A stretch of DNA of 64,000 nucleotides from CAWJFJ01 sp963800065 (GTDB lineage: Bacteria > Actinomycetota > Acidimicrobiia > Acidimicrobiales > UBA8190), in NCBI GenBank assembly GCA_963800065.1, contig CAWCZO010000003.1, forward strand, positions 712,442-776,441, written 5' to 3'. Below the pieces are notes generated by a model. That model did no database searches and was not told the origin of the DNA. It saw only the letters and a program-made list of their open reading frames with translations. The position numbers and the translations under genes are program-made. Of this stretch, positions 42,153 through 50,923 are shown one piece after another; the stretch's first letter is position 1; each line of letters begins with the position of its first letter.

Positions 42153-43022
42153 TCAGGTGATGTCGGTCCGCAGGGTCGTGACGGTGCCGACGAAGGCCAG
42201 GGCGACGCCGTAGAGAAGGACCATGACGGCCCCGCCCCACCAGGGGAGGAGCTGGGCGGTCCCGCCGTTGAAAGCGGTCCGGCCGGCGTCCTCCAGGGCG
42301 GTGGCGGCCTGGCCGGGGAGGTACTCGCCGATCGTGGGCCAGATGGCGGTAACGATCGTCTCCACCACCAGGGTGAAGCCCAGCCCCACGACGATCCCGA
42401 CGACCTGGTTCTTGAGCAGGGCGCCGAGACCGAGGCCGTAGACGGCGAAGAGGCCCGTCCCCAGGATGACCCCGGGGGCGATCCGCGACCAGTCGTGCCA
42501 GAGGTTGTGGGTGGTGGCGACGAAGTAGATCCCGTGCTGGGCGCGGCACAGGGCCTGCGACATTCCCTGCTGGACGCCACCGCGGGTGAACGAAGTGAGA
42601 CAGGAATGGACCTTGACGGCGACCAGGACGAAACCGAGGACGAGGCCCGTCACCATGGTGAGCACACCCAGCGCCAGACCGCCGCCGAAGGCCACCCCCA
42701 GCTTGGCCGTCACCACGCGGCCGCGACGGGGTTCGGCCAGGAAGGTCGGGGTCACCGTCTTGTGCCGGTACTCCCCGGTGATGATCAGAACGCCGAGCAC
42801 GAGGGCCAGCAGACGCGAATTGTCGAGCACCCCGAAGACGTTGGCGAACCACTGCGACGAGCCGTGGGGGGCCAGACCGGCGCTCCCCCCGTGGCGTCCC
42901 CCCCGGGCCAGGGCCAGGCCGAACCCGAAGATGAGGTCGAGCACCACCACGATCCCGAAGAGGACGTAGGTCGACCAGACCGTCCAGAGCTTGCGGACCT
43001 CGGCCTTCAGCAGCCTGGTCAT
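42153..43022 (-). CDS. ABC transporter permease (ABC-2 type)
   Basis: A 289-residue membrane protein with six spans: FGIVVVLDLIFGFGLAL, LLALVLGVLIITGEY, LGVLTMVTGLVLGFVLVAV, GVILGTGLFAVYGLGLGALL, VVGIVVGLGFTLVVETIV and WWGGAVMVLLYGVALAFVG. GEYRHKTVTPTFLAEPRR after the second span is characteristic of ABC-2 permeases. Its ATG overlaps the ATPase stop (ATGA), so the two form an exporter. The substrate could be a drug, lipid or peptide. Confidence 0.88.
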   Translation of the reverse strand: MTRLLKAEVRKLWTVWSTYVLFGIVVVLDLIFGFGLALARGGRHGGSAGLAPHGSSQWFANVFGVLDNSRLLALVLGVLIITGEYRHKTVTPTFLAEPRRGRVVTAKLGVAFGGGLALGVLTMVTGLVLGFVLVAVKVHSCLTSFTRGGVQQGMSQALCRAQHGIYFVATTHNLWHDWSRIAPGVILGTGLFAVYGLGLGALLKNQVVGIVVGLGFTLVVETIVTAIWPTIGEYLPGQAATALEDAGRTAFNGGTAQLLPWWGGAVMVLLYGVALAFVGTVTTLRTDIT

Positions 43023-43975
43023 TGCCGATAGTCGCCCATCAACCCGGCGGCGTGGCCCGGGTGCATCCCCTCGCCCCCGGTCAACTCGAAGAACAGCGAC
43101 TCGAGCGACTCGGTGGACGAGGTCATCTCGTGGACCTCGATCCGGTTCTCGACCATGATCGGCCCCACCGCCTCGGGCGTGGCTCCCTCACTGACGACGA
43201 AGCCGTCCCGGACCGACGCCGGAAGGTTGGCGGCGTTCAGCGCGGCCACGAGCCGGTCGGCGTCGGGCGTCTTCACCCGGACGGCCCGTTTGGTCCCCGA
43301 GAGGAGGTCCTGCAGTTTCCCCTGGGCGGCCAGGCGGCCGCCGGCCAGGACGATGACGTCGTCCACGGTCAGCTGGGCCTCGGAGAGGAGATGGGACGAG
43401 ACGATCACGATGCGTCCGTCCCCCCCGTTGCCGACCGCCTCCGAGGCGTACCACTTGAGGAAGTCGCGGAGCCAGGCGATCCCCTGGGGGTCGAGGCCGT
43501 TGGCCGGCTCGTCGAGGACGAGGATCTCGGGCCGGCCGAGAAGGGCCCGGGCGAGCTCGAGGCGTTGGCGCATCCCCATCGAGAACCCGCCGACCTTCCG
43601 GTTCCCGGCGTCGGAGAGACCGACGAGGTCGAGGCACTCGTCGACCCGGGCGAAGGGGATCCCCGCCACCGTGGCAATGAGCCTGAGGTGACTCCGTGCC
43701 GTCCGGGCGGGGTGGAAGCCCGACGCCTCGAGGACGGCGCCCACCTTCATGGTGGGGTTGGCCAGGTGGCGGTAGTCGTGGCCGTCGATGAGGACGGAGC
43801 CCGAGGTCGGGGTGACCAGACCCAGGAGCATCCGCAGGGTGGTGGTCTTCCCGGCCCCGTTGGGCCCCAGGAAGCCGGTGACCCCGCCGGGGACGGCGTC
43901 GAAGTCGAGGTGGTCAACGGCCAGGACGCCACCGCCGAAGCGCTTCGTCAGCCCCCGGGCCTCGATCGTCGGCAT
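43019..43975 (-). CDS. ABC transporter ATP-binding protein (drug/lipid exporter type)
   Basis: A 318-residue ATPase: Walker A GFLGPNGAGKTTTLRMLLGL, signature VGGFSMGMRQRLELARALLG, Walker B EILVLDEPANGLDPQG, and the switch His in IVSSHLLSEAQ. The C-terminal 90 residues form the accessory domain of DrrA/CcmA-like ATPases. ATG 43975 has GGAGGAAG upstream; the frame stays open far beyond, but that part is Arg and Pro rich. Works with the permease encoded by the overlapping downstream gene. Confidence 0.93.
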   Translation of the reverse strand: MPTIEARGLTKRFGGGVLAVDHLDFDAVPGGVTGFLGPNGAGKTTTLRMLLGLVTPTSGSVLIDGHDYRHLANPTMKVGAVLEASGFHPARTARSHLRLIATVAGIPFARVDECLDLVGLSDAGNRKVGGFSMGMRQRLELARALLGRPEILVLDEPANGLDPQGIAWLRDFLKWYASEAVGNGGDGRIVIVSSHLLSEAQLTVDDVIVLAGGRLAAQGKLQDLLSGTKRAVRVKTPDADRLVAALNAANLPASVRDGFVVSEGATPEAVGPIMVENRIEVHEMTSSTESLESLFFELTGGEGMHPGHAAGLMGDYRQ

Positions 43976-44190
43976 CTCGGGCTCTTCCTCCGGGGGTTTC
44001 GGTGATCGGTTCTGGGGACGCTTCTCCGTGGACCTTACCGGCGCCCGGCGGGGTGGAGGGGTAGGGGACGATCCCCCCCGGCCCGCCCCCGCCGGCCCCC
44101 GCCGGCCTCCGCCGGCCTCCGTCGTCACGGAGCGTGCCGGTGGGGGCCGATCACCTCTAGGGGCGAAGCCGCCGCGCCGATACCGAGACG

Positions 44191-45849
44191 ATGGGGCGAC
44201 CGGGCGCGGGGCGGGGAACGTCGGCGGTATCCGATCGCCCGCCCGGCTCCCACCCCGGGCCGGCGCTGCCACCCGAGCCCACGGCGCCTGACGGCGAAGA
44301 CCTCGGTGACCCCGTCGCCGCCGGCGGTCCCGTCGGTGAGGCCGGAAACACCGGTGACGCTCAGCTACCGCCCTGGGTCCGGTACACGGGCTGGGGCCTC
44401 CTCGGAATGCAGCTGGCGGCCATGCTGGCGTTCAGCACCGTCGAGTACCACCGCTTCGCGCTGACCGAGGACTTCGCCAGCTACTCCCAGGCCTGGTGGG
44501 CGATCGCCCACGGCGATCTCAACCCCTACCTCACGGGACTCGGGGTGCCGTTCTGGAAGAACAACGCCGAGTTCGCCATGTGGCCGCTGGCATTGCTCTT
44601 CGAGGTCGATCCCCATCCGATCATCCTGCTCTGGGTGCAGGACACCGCCGTCGTCCTCACCGAGGTCGTCGCCTTGGCCTGGATCGGCAAGGCCGTCGCC
44701 AGGGCCGGTGGGCGGATCCCGAAGGGCGTCGGATACGTGGTGGCCCTCGGCGCCGCCGTGGTCCTGGTGGCCGACCCGTGGGTGTACGAGACCATCGCTT
44801 TCGACTTTCATTTCGAGCCCATCGCCGCCCTCTTCGTCGTACTGGTCGGCTACGACCTGTGGAGCGGCCGGAGGAGGCGGATGTGGTGGTGGGTCCCCTT
44901 GGCGCTCGTCTCGACCGGGCTGGCCGCCTTGTTCCTGGTCGGCGTGGGCCTCTCGGGGATCCTGGCCGGGGGCAGGACGCGACGGCCCGGAGCGTTGATC
45001 GCCGCCGTCGGCGCCGCCTGGTTCGGGGTCTTCAGTGCCGTGGGGGCGATCGGGGACGGGGGGAAGACGTTCAGGGCTTCCTATGGATACCTGGCGGGTC
45101 CAGACCACGGGCGGATCGGACTGCTCGACGTCATCTTCGGCGCCCTCGGGCACCCCGGCAGCGCCGCCCACGTGGCCGCCGTCCACTGGGCCGTCATCCT
45201 CTCCTTCCTCGTCGTCTTCGGGGTGATCGGCCTGCTGTCGCCGTGGGGGTTCGGGATGGCGTCGGTCGTCCTCGTTCCGAACATCCTCGACGGGAGCGGT
45301 GTCTTCGTCCGCTACGGCGCCTCGTTCCAGTCGTGGCCGGCGATGCCGTTCATCCTCGTCGGGTCGGTGATGGTCCTGATCCGTCTGTTCCAACGAGGAG
45401 AAGTGGCCCGGAGGGTGGCGGCCGTCACCATGGCGCTGTGGGCGGCCTTCCTGGTGATGTTCGCCGTGGTGGCCCTACCGGGGCTTCCCCGGGCCTGGCT
45501 GTCGGTCTCGCCGGCGGCCGCCGCCGAACTGGCCCGGATCGCACCACGGATCCCGCCGGGCGCCGAAGTCGTCGTCACCGTGCCGGTGATGGGCCGCTTC
45601 GCCCAGCGGAGTTCCTTCTACGGGTTCTTCGAGGACCACCAGACGTTTCCCGTCGATCGCCGGACGGTCGTGTTCGTCTTCAGCCCCTACGAGGCGGCCT
45701 ACCAGAAGAACCTCACCGGGGGCGGTCTGGCGGGGGCGACCCGGTACGTGGCCAGGCGACTCGGCGCCCGGGCACTGGGATCCGGGGCCGGTGTCAGGGC
45801 CTTCTCGTGGTCCCCGCCGCCGGGAACCCGCAGCGTCACCCTCCCCTGA
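44191..45849 (+). CDS. DUF2079 multi-span membrane protein
   Basis: A 552-residue membrane protein. After a Pro and Gly rich cytoplasmic stretch (1-62) there are about 10 spans. Family hallmarks are RFALTEDFASYSQAWWAIAHGDLNPY, FDFHFEPIAALFVVLVGYDLW and the acidic loop before VLVADPWVYETIAFD. The C-terminal 130 residues are extracytoplasmic. DUF2079 proteins resemble GT-C glycosyltransferases in layout, and the ED pair in LTEDFASY could be the catalytic acidic motif; the activity is unproven. Single gene between the ABC operon and the thiolase operon. Confidence 0.8.
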   Translation: MGRPGAGRGTSAVSDRPPGSHPGPALPPEPTAPDGEDLGDPVAAGGPVGEAGNTGDAQLPPWVRYTGWGLLGMQLAAMLAFSTVEYHRFALTEDFASYSQAWWAIAHGDLNPYLTGLGVPFWKNNAEFAMWPLALLFEVDPHPIILLWVQDTAVVLTEVVALAWIGKAVARAGGRIPKGVGYVVALGAAVVLVADPWVYETIAFDFHFEPIAALFVVLVGYDLWSGRRRRMWWWVPLALVSTGLAALFLVGVGLSGILAGGRTRRPGALIAAVGAAWFGVFSAVGAIGDGGKTFRASYGYLAGPDHGRIGLLDVIFGALGHPGSAAHVAAVHWAVILSFLVVFGVIGLLSPWGFGMASVVLVPNILDGSGVFVRYGASFQSWPAMPFILVGSVMVLIRLFQRGEVARRVAAVTMALWAAFLVMFAVVALPGLPRAWLSVSPAAAAELARIAPRIPPGAEVVVTVPVMGRFAQRSSFYGFFEDHQTFPVDRRTVVFVFSPYEAAYQKNLTGGGLAGATRYVARRLGARALGSGAGVRAFSWSPPPGTRSVTLP

Positions 45850-45891
45850 GCAGGGCCCGATCGGTCCCCGAGCCCCGCGGTTCGTCCCCGA

Positions 45892-45905
45892 CCCCCCCCC
45901 CCCCC
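45892..45905. repeat. Run of 14 cytosines
   Basis: An unbroken C14 tract 22 bp before the candidate KstR box and 46 bp before the first thiolase-operon gene. It may slip in replication or be mis-sized by sequencing. Confidence 0.8.
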
Positions 45906-45926
45906 GCTGCCTCGCTGGCACCGAAC

Positions 45927-45940
45927 TGAAATGTGTTCTA
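45927..45940. promoter_or_regulatory. Candidate KstR box
   Basis: TGAAATGTGTTCTA matches the mycobacterial KstR consensus TnnAACnnGTTnnA (from memory) at all fixed positions but one (T for C at position 6). It lies 10 bp before the ATG of the ltp4/ltp3-type operon, and a KstR-like gene is at 40315. An overlapping CTGAAA...TTTCAG inverted repeat (45926-45947) also covers it. Confidence 0.55.
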
Positions 45941-45950
45941 CTTTCAGCCG

Positions 45951-46409
45951 ATGGCCGAGAGCGAGGTGCTGAGGGCTCCGCACCGGATCGAGTACACCTA
46001 CACCCGCTCGGTGGGCCCGGTCATCGGCGCCTTTCTGACGGGCTTACGCGACGGGAAGATCCTGGGGGCGACCACCCCGGGAGGGAAGGTGGTGGTGCCT
46101 CCCACCGAGTACGACCCGATCACCTCCGAGGACGTCGGTGATCTGGTCGAGGTGGGGCCGTCGGGGGTGGTGACGACGTGGGCGTGGGCGGCGGAGCCGT
46201 TGCCCGATCAACCGCTCCACCGGCCCTTCGCCTGGGCCCTCGTCCGGCTCGACGGGGCCGACACCGCCATGCTCCACGTGGTCGACGCCGCCGGTCCCGG
46301 GGCCATGGCCAGCGGGATGCGGGTGACGGCGCGGTGGCGGGCCGAGGCCGATCGGATCGGGCACCTGCGCGACATCGAGTGCTTCGTGGCCGAGGGGGCG
46401 GGACGGTGA
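45951..46409 (+). CDS. DUF35-like protein without zinc ribbon (first half of a split Rv3521-like pair)
   Basis: A 152-residue protein with the layout of a DUF35 protein: YTYTRSVGPVIGAFLTGLRDGKILG helices, then KVVVPPTEYDP, where the zinc cysteines should be but are absent, then an OB-fold with VTTWAWAAEPLP, PFAWALVRLDGAD and MASGMRVTARW. In M. tuberculosis Rv3521 is a double-length DUF35 protein beside ltp4 and ltp3 (from memory); here two adjacent genes probably correspond to its two halves. ATG 45951 without ribosome site, possibly leaderless. The next gene overlaps by 4 nt. Confidence 0.78.
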   Translation: MAESEVLRAPHRIEYTYTRSVGPVIGAFLTGLRDGKILGATTPGGKVVVPPTEYDPITSEDVGDLVEVGPSGVVTTWAWAAEPLPDQPLHRPFAWALVRLDGADTAMLHVVDAAGPGAMASGMRVTARWRAEADRIGHLRDIECFVAEGAGR

Positions 46410-46894
46410 GCGAGCCGGTCACGATGCTGGAGACGCCGATCCGGATCGACTACGAGTTCACCGCCGGACTGGCCCAGTCCCGGTACCTGAAGGGGATCGC
46501 CGAGGGCCGCTTCCTCGGCCAGCGCTGCCCCCGGTGCCAGAAGGTCTATGTCCCGCCGCGCGGTTCGTGCCCGACCGACGGTGTCCCGACCACGGACGAG
46601 GTCGTCCTCGGGAACGCCGGGATCGTGACGACCTACTGCGTGGTGAACGTCCCCTTCCAGGGCCAGTCGATCGAGATCCCCTACATCTGCGCCCAGATCC
46701 TCCTGGACGGGGCCAACATCGCCTTCATGGGCCTCATCCAGGAGATCCCGACCGACGAGATCCGGATGGGGATGCGGGTGGAAGCGGTCTGGGTGGACAA
46801 GAAGGACCTGGGGCCGACGATGGCGTCGGTGAAGTACTTCCGTCCGTCGGGGGAGCCCGACGCCGCCTACGAGACGTACGCGGAGTATCTCTGA
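46406..46894 (+). CDS. DUF35 OB-fold/zinc-ribbon protein (second half of the split pair)
   Basis: A 162-residue DUF35 protein: RIDYEFTAGLAQSRYLKGIAEGRFLGQRC, the ribbon CPRCQKVYVPPRGSCPTDG, where three cysteines are present and the fourth position is Asp, then VVLGNAGIVTTYCVVNVPFQGQSIEIPYICAQILLDG and EIRMGMRVEAVW. The GTG at 46406 overlaps the upstream stop (GTGA). With the preceding zinc-less paralogue it probably forms a heterodimer serving the two downstream thiolases. Confidence 0.87.
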   Translation: MSEPVTMLETPIRIDYEFTAGLAQSRYLKGIAEGRFLGQRCPRCQKVYVPPRGSCPTDGVPTTDEVVLGNAGIVTTYCVVNVPFQGQSIEIPYICAQILLDGANIAFMGLIQEIPTDEIRMGMRVEAVWVDKKDLGPTMASVKYFRPSGEPDAAYETYAEYL

Positions 46895-48024
46895 TGGCGC
46901 AGACGAGATCCCGGGGTCCGGTCCGTCCGGTGGCGGTCGTCTCCTTCGCCCAGTCCGACAGCGTGCGGCGCGAGGAGCACCGCAACGACGTCGAGATGCT
47001 GCAGCCCGTCATCGTCGACGTCTTCGAGAAGATCGGGCTGACCAAGGACGACATGGGCTTCGTCTGCTCGGGGAGCTGCGACTACCTGGTCGGCGCCCCC
47101 TTCAGCTTCGTCGGGGCCCTCGACGCCGTGGGGGCGTGGCCGCCGATGCGCGAGAGCCACGTGGAGATGGACGGGGCCTTCGCCCTCTACGAGGCGTGGA
47201 CGCAGCTGCAGGAGGACGACATCGACACCGCCCTCGTGTACTGCTTCGGCCGGTCGTCGATGAGCGAGCTGGGCCGGGTGCTGACGCTCCAGCTCGACCC
47301 GTACTACGTGGCGCCGTTGTGGCCCGACCCCGTGGCCCTGGCCGCGTTGCAGGCCCAGGCCCTGATCGACAGCGGCCGGTACGGCGAAGACGACTTCGCC
47401 GCCGTGGCCGCCCGCAGCCGGCGCGACGCCCGGGACAACCCCCACGCCCAGGTGAAGGGTGACCACACCCCCGAGGAGCTCTTGAGCGACGACTACGTGG
47501 TCACCCCGCTGCGGCGCCACGCCCTGCCGCCGGTCACCGACGGGGCGGCGGCCGTCATCCTGGCCGCCGGCGAACGGGCCACCGCCCTGTGCGAGAGGCC
47601 GGCCTGGATCACGGGGATGGACCACCGCATCGAGACCCATGCCTTGGGGGCCCGCGACCTGACGACGTCTCCGACCACCCGTCGGGCCGCCGTGGGGGCC
47701 GGGCTCCTCGACGGCGACGGTGAGGGCAGCGGGGCGTCGGTGACGGTCGACGTGGCCGAGCTGCACGCCCCATTCGCCCACCAGGAGCTGATCCTGCGCG
47801 ACGCCCTCGGTCTGGGGGAGGCGGTGACGGTCAACCCGTCCGGGGGCGCCCTGGCCGCCAACGGGGTCATGGTGGCCGGACTGGTCCGGTTCGGGGAGGC
47901 GGCCGGACGGATCATGGACGGGACGGCCATCACCGCCCTGGCCCACGCCACTTCGGGTCCGTGCCTCCAGCAGAACCTGGTGTGCGCCCTGGCGGCGGAG
48001 CCCGCCGGCGCCGGGAGGCGGTGA
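46894..48024 (+). CDS. ltp4: Thiolase-like lipid-transfer protein (Ltp4-type)
   Basis: A 376-residue thiolase-superfamily protein: PVAVVSFAQSDSVRREEHRNDVEM, FVCSGSCDYLVGAPFSFVGALDAVG, TVDVAELHAPFAHQELILRDALGLGE and NPSGGALAANGVMVAGLVR. The usual nucleophile Cys and the GHP motif are not in their expected contexts, so it may be a structural or modified-activity subunit. Order DUF35, this gene, then the Ltp3-type gene matches Rv3521-Rv3523 of M. tuberculosis (from memory). The ATG overlaps the upstream TGA by one base. Confidence 0.83.
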   Translation: MAQTRSRGPVRPVAVVSFAQSDSVRREEHRNDVEMLQPVIVDVFEKIGLTKDDMGFVCSGSCDYLVGAPFSFVGALDAVGAWPPMRESHVEMDGAFALYEAWTQLQEDDIDTALVYCFGRSSMSELGRVLTLQLDPYYVAPLWPDPVALAALQAQALIDSGRYGEDDFAAVAARSRRDARDNPHAQVKGDHTPEELLSDDYVVTPLRRHALPPVTDGAAAVILAAGERATALCERPAWITGMDHRIETHALGARDLTTSPTTRRAAVGAGLLDGDGEGSGASVTVDVAELHAPFAHQELILRDALGLGEAVTVNPSGGALAANGVMVAGLVRFGEAAGRIMDGTAITALAHATSGPCLQQNLVCALAAEPAGAGRR

Positions 48025-48025
48025 G

Positions 48026-49192
48026 ATGGCGCAACGGACCGCCGTCATCGGTGTCGGTCAGACCCATCACAGGGCCAAGCGCGAGGACGTCTCCATCGCC
48101 GGGCTCGTCCGCGAGGCGGCCGTCCGTGCCCTGGAGGATGCCCAGATGGACTGGTCGGATATCGACGCCGTCGTCATCGGGAAGGCGCCGGACATGTTCG
48201 AGGGCGTGGTGATGCCGGAGCTCTACCTGGCCCCCGCCCTCGGTGCCGTCGGGAAGCCGATGATCCGGGTGCACACGGCGGGCTCGGTGGGGGGGTCCAC
48301 GGCGCTGGTGGCCGCCCATCTGGTGGCGTCGGGCACCCACGAGCGGGTTCTCACCGTGGCCTTCGAGAAGCAGTCGGACTCCGACGCCATGTGGGCCCTG
48401 TCGATCCCCCAGCCCTTCTCGGCGCCCCTGCTGGCCGGCGCCGGCGGTTACTTCGCCCCGATCATCCGCGCCTACATGCGCCGGTCGGGGGCCCCGGACC
48501 ACATCGGGATCGTGGTGGCGGTGAAGGACCGCAAGCAGGCCCTCAAGAACCCCTACGCCCACCTCCACATCGAGGACATCTCCTTCGAGATGGTGAGGGA
48601 CTCGATCATGCTGTGGGACCCGGTCCGCTATCTCGAGACCTGCCCGTCCTCCGACGGCGCCGCCGCCATGGTCCTGGCCTCCGAACGGGTGGCCGACGGC
48701 TCGTCGTCGGCCCACCCCCCGGCGTGGATCCACGGGATGGCCATGCGGTCGGAGCCGACCATGTTCGCCGGACGCGACCAGGTGAACCCGCTGGCCGGGA
48801 AGGAGTGCGCGGCCGACGTCTACCGTCAGGCGGGGATCACCGAGCCGCGGCGGGAGATCGACGTGGCCGAGGTCTACGTCCCCTTCTCCTGGTACGAGCC
48901 GATGTGGCTGGAGAACCTGGGCTTCGCCCCCGAGGGCGAGGGATGGAAGCTGACCGACGCCGGGGCCACCGCCCTCGACGGGGGGGACATCCCCTGGAAC
49001 TGCTCGGGCGGTGTCCTCTCCACCAATCCGATCGGCGCCTCGGGGATGCTCCGCTTCCTGGAGGCGGCCATGCAGGTCCGTGGTCAGGCCGGTGAGCACC
49101 AGGTCCAGAGCGTCCGCCGGGCCCTCGGCCAGGCCTACGGCGGCGGATCCCAGTTCTTCGCCATGTGGGTCCTGGGCGCCGACAAACCCTGA
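48026..49192 (+). CDS. ltp3: Thiolase-like lipid-transfer protein (Ltp3-type)
   Basis: A 388-residue protein: TAVIGVGQTHHRAKREDVSIAGLVREA, VHTAGSVGGSTALVAAHLVASG, where Val-Gly replaces the thiolase Cys context, YFAPIIRAYMRRSGA, CPSSDGAAAMVLASE, EVYVPFSWYEPMWLENLGF, and NCSGGVLSTNPIGASGMLRF. It resembles mycobacterial Ltp3 (Rv3523). Likely forms a complex with the Ltp4-type and DUF35 proteins in sterol side-chain or ring degradation. Starts 1 nt after the preceding stop. Confidence 0.86.
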   Translation: MAQRTAVIGVGQTHHRAKREDVSIAGLVREAAVRALEDAQMDWSDIDAVVIGKAPDMFEGVVMPELYLAPALGAVGKPMIRVHTAGSVGGSTALVAAHLVASGTHERVLTVAFEKQSDSDAMWALSIPQPFSAPLLAGAGGYFAPIIRAYMRRSGAPDHIGIVVAVKDRKQALKNPYAHLHIEDISFEMVRDSIMLWDPVRYLETCPSSDGAAAMVLASERVADGSSSAHPPAWIHGMAMRSEPTMFAGRDQVNPLAGKECAADVYRQAGITEPRREIDVAEVYVPFSWYEPMWLENLGFAPEGEGWKLTDAGATALDGGDIPWNCSGGVLSTNPIGASGMLRFLEAAMQVRGQAGEHQVQSVRRALGQAYGGGSQFFAMWVLGADKP

Positions 49193-49258
49193 TCAGCGCA
49201 CCGCTACACTGCGCCACGACACCGAGGCCAGCCGGCGGCGAGAGTGGAGGTCCGACCC

Positions 49259-49456
49259 ATGAAGGTGGTCGTGGATTACGACGCGTGTGCATCGAACGCC
49301 GTGTGCATGGGGATCGTCCCCGAGGTGTTCGAGGTCCGTGACGACGGGTTCCTCTACGTCCTCGAAGAGAACCCGCCGGCCGAGCTCTGGGACAAGGTCA
49401 GGATGGCGACCAACAACTGCCCCACCGGCGCCATCACGCTCGTCGAGGACGAGTAA
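49259..49456 (+). CDS. [3Fe-4S]-type ferredoxin
   Basis: A 65-residue ferredoxin: VVVDYDACASNAVCMG, then NNCPTGAITLVEDE. Three cysteines (9, 15 and one in NNCP) in a C-x5-C...CP arrangement indicate a [3Fe-4S] cluster, as in ferredoxins that feed cytochrome P450s of actinobacteria. Asn12 stands where a Cys would be in a 4Fe cluster, a variation known among mycobacterial P450 ferredoxins. It follows the thiolase operon after 66 nt; an FdxD-like ferredoxin gene sits in the mycobacterial cholesterol locus too. No P450 gene lies in the window. Confidence 0.9.
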   Translation: MKVVVDYDACASNAVCMGIVPEVFEVRDDGFLYVLEENPPAELWDKVRMATNNCPTGAITLVEDE

Positions 49457-49461
49457 CGGCG

Positions 49462-50889
49462 GTGGGCGAGCAGGCCGGGGGCGGCCGGCCCCGGGTCCGC
49501 TTCGCGCCGTCACCCACGGGCTTCCTCCACGTCGGGAGTGCGCGGGCGGCACTGTTCAATTGGCTCTTCGCCCGCCAGACGGGCGGGACCTTCATCCTCC
49601 GTATCGAGGACACCGACGCCGAGCGGAACCGTGAGGAGTGGGTCGAAGGGATCCTGACCTCGCTGGCCTGGCTGGCCATGGAACCCGACGAGGGCCCCTA
49701 CCGGCAGTCCGAGCGCGGCGACGAGACGACGAGGGCGGTCGACGTCCTGTGGGCCGCCGGCGCCCTCTACGCCTGCGACTGCACGCGTGAGGTCATCGAG
49801 GCCCGGACGAAGGAGAACGTCACGCCCGGCTACGACGGCTTCTGCCGGGACCGGGGACTGCCGCGGACGGGCGGGGCGCTGCGTTTCCGGACACCCGACG
49901 AGGGCGAGGTCGTCGTCCACGACATGATCCGCGGCGCCGTCGTCTTCCAGTGTTCCTCGCTCGAGGACTTCGTGGTGGTGAAGTCCTCGGGGGCACCGCT
50001 GTTCGTGCTGGCCAACGTGGTGGACGACATCACGATGGGGATCACCCACGTCATCCGGGGTGAGGATCTCCTCCCGTCGACCCCGAAGGGACTGCTCCTG
50101 TGGGAGGCCCTCGAGGGGCCCGGCGCCACGCTGCCGATGTTCGCCCATCTCCCCCTACTGGTGAACGCCAAGCGGCAGAAGCTGTCCAAGCGCCGGGACA
50201 CCGTGGCCGTCGAGACCTATCGCGACGAGGGCTACCTGGCCGACGCCATGCGGAACTACCTGGCGCTCCTCGGGTGGAGCCACCCCGGCGGCCGCGAGAT
50301 CCTCTCGGCCGCCGAACTGGTGGCCGACTTCCGGCTCGAGGACGTGAACCACTCGCCGGCCTTCTTCGACGTGGAGAAGCTCCGATGGCTTAACGGCGAG
50401 TACATCCGGGCCATGGCGGTCGACGACTTCATCGCCGCCGCCCGCCCGTGGACGTCCCCGCCGGTGGCGCCCTGGACGGCCGACCGCTTCGACGAGGAGG
50501 CCTTCCGCGTCATGGCCCCGCTCGTCCAGGAGCGGGTGGCGGTGCTCTCCGAGGTGCCGGCCATGGTCGACTTCCTCTTCCTGGAGATGCCGGCCATCGA
50601 CGACGCGACGTGGACGGTCCTGGCCGCCAACGCCGCGGCCCCCGCCATCTTGGAGGGGGCGCTCGACGCCTACCGGGACTGTCCCTGGTCGGCCGATTCG
50701 TTGAAGGAGGTGACCTCGGCGTTGGCCGGCGCCGTGGGTCTGAAGTTGGGAAAGGCCCAGGCCCCCATCCGGATCGCCGTCACCGGTCGTCGGGTGGGGC
50801 CGCCGTTGTTCGAATCGATGGAGGTTCTCGGTCGCGACGCCGTTCTCGGGCGTGTGGGCGCCGTCGCCGGCCGCCTCCGGGCCGGCTGA
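49462..50889 (+). CDS. gltX: Glutamyl-tRNA synthetase
   Basis: A 475-residue class I synthetase. RVRFAPSPTGFLHVGSARAALFNW has the HIGH-like H23-V-G-S; LRIEDTDAERN and ITHVIRGEDLLPSTPKGLLLWEAL are GluRS hallmarks; KRQKLSKRRD (about residue 236) is the KMSKS-like loop. The C-terminal anticodon-binding domain ends with AQAPIRIAVTGRRVGPPLFESMEVLGRD. Charges tRNA-Glu, and in most actinobacteria also tRNA-Gln for later amidation. GTG start 5 nt after the ferredoxin stop, so it may be read with the thiolase operon. Confidence 0.96.
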   Translation: MGEQAGGGRPRVRFAPSPTGFLHVGSARAALFNWLFARQTGGTFILRIEDTDAERNREEWVEGILTSLAWLAMEPDEGPYRQSERGDETTRAVDVLWAAGALYACDCTREVIEARTKENVTPGYDGFCRDRGLPRTGGALRFRTPDEGEVVVHDMIRGAVVFQCSSLEDFVVVKSSGAPLFVLANVVDDITMGITHVIRGEDLLPSTPKGLLLWEALEGPGATLPMFAHLPLLVNAKRQKLSKRRDTVAVETYRDEGYLADAMRNYLALLGWSHPGGREILSAAELVADFRLEDVNHSPAFFDVEKLRWLNGEYIRAMAVDDFIAAARPWTSPPVAPWTADRFDEEAFRVMAPLVQERVAVLSEVPAMVDFLFLEMPAIDDATWTVLAANAAAPAILEGALDAYRDCPWSADSLKEVTSALAGAVGLKLGKAQAPIRIAVTGRRVGPPLFESMEVLGRDAVLGRVGAVAGRLRAG

Positions 50890-50923
50890 GCGTTCCCGGA
50901 TCGGCGCGACGGGTCGGGGAGCG

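Noticed and set aside
44191..44400. A riboswitch or attenuator in front of the DUF2079 gene
   Set aside because: The GC-rich repeats before 44191 form many weak hairpins by chance, and no conserved RNA motif was recognised.
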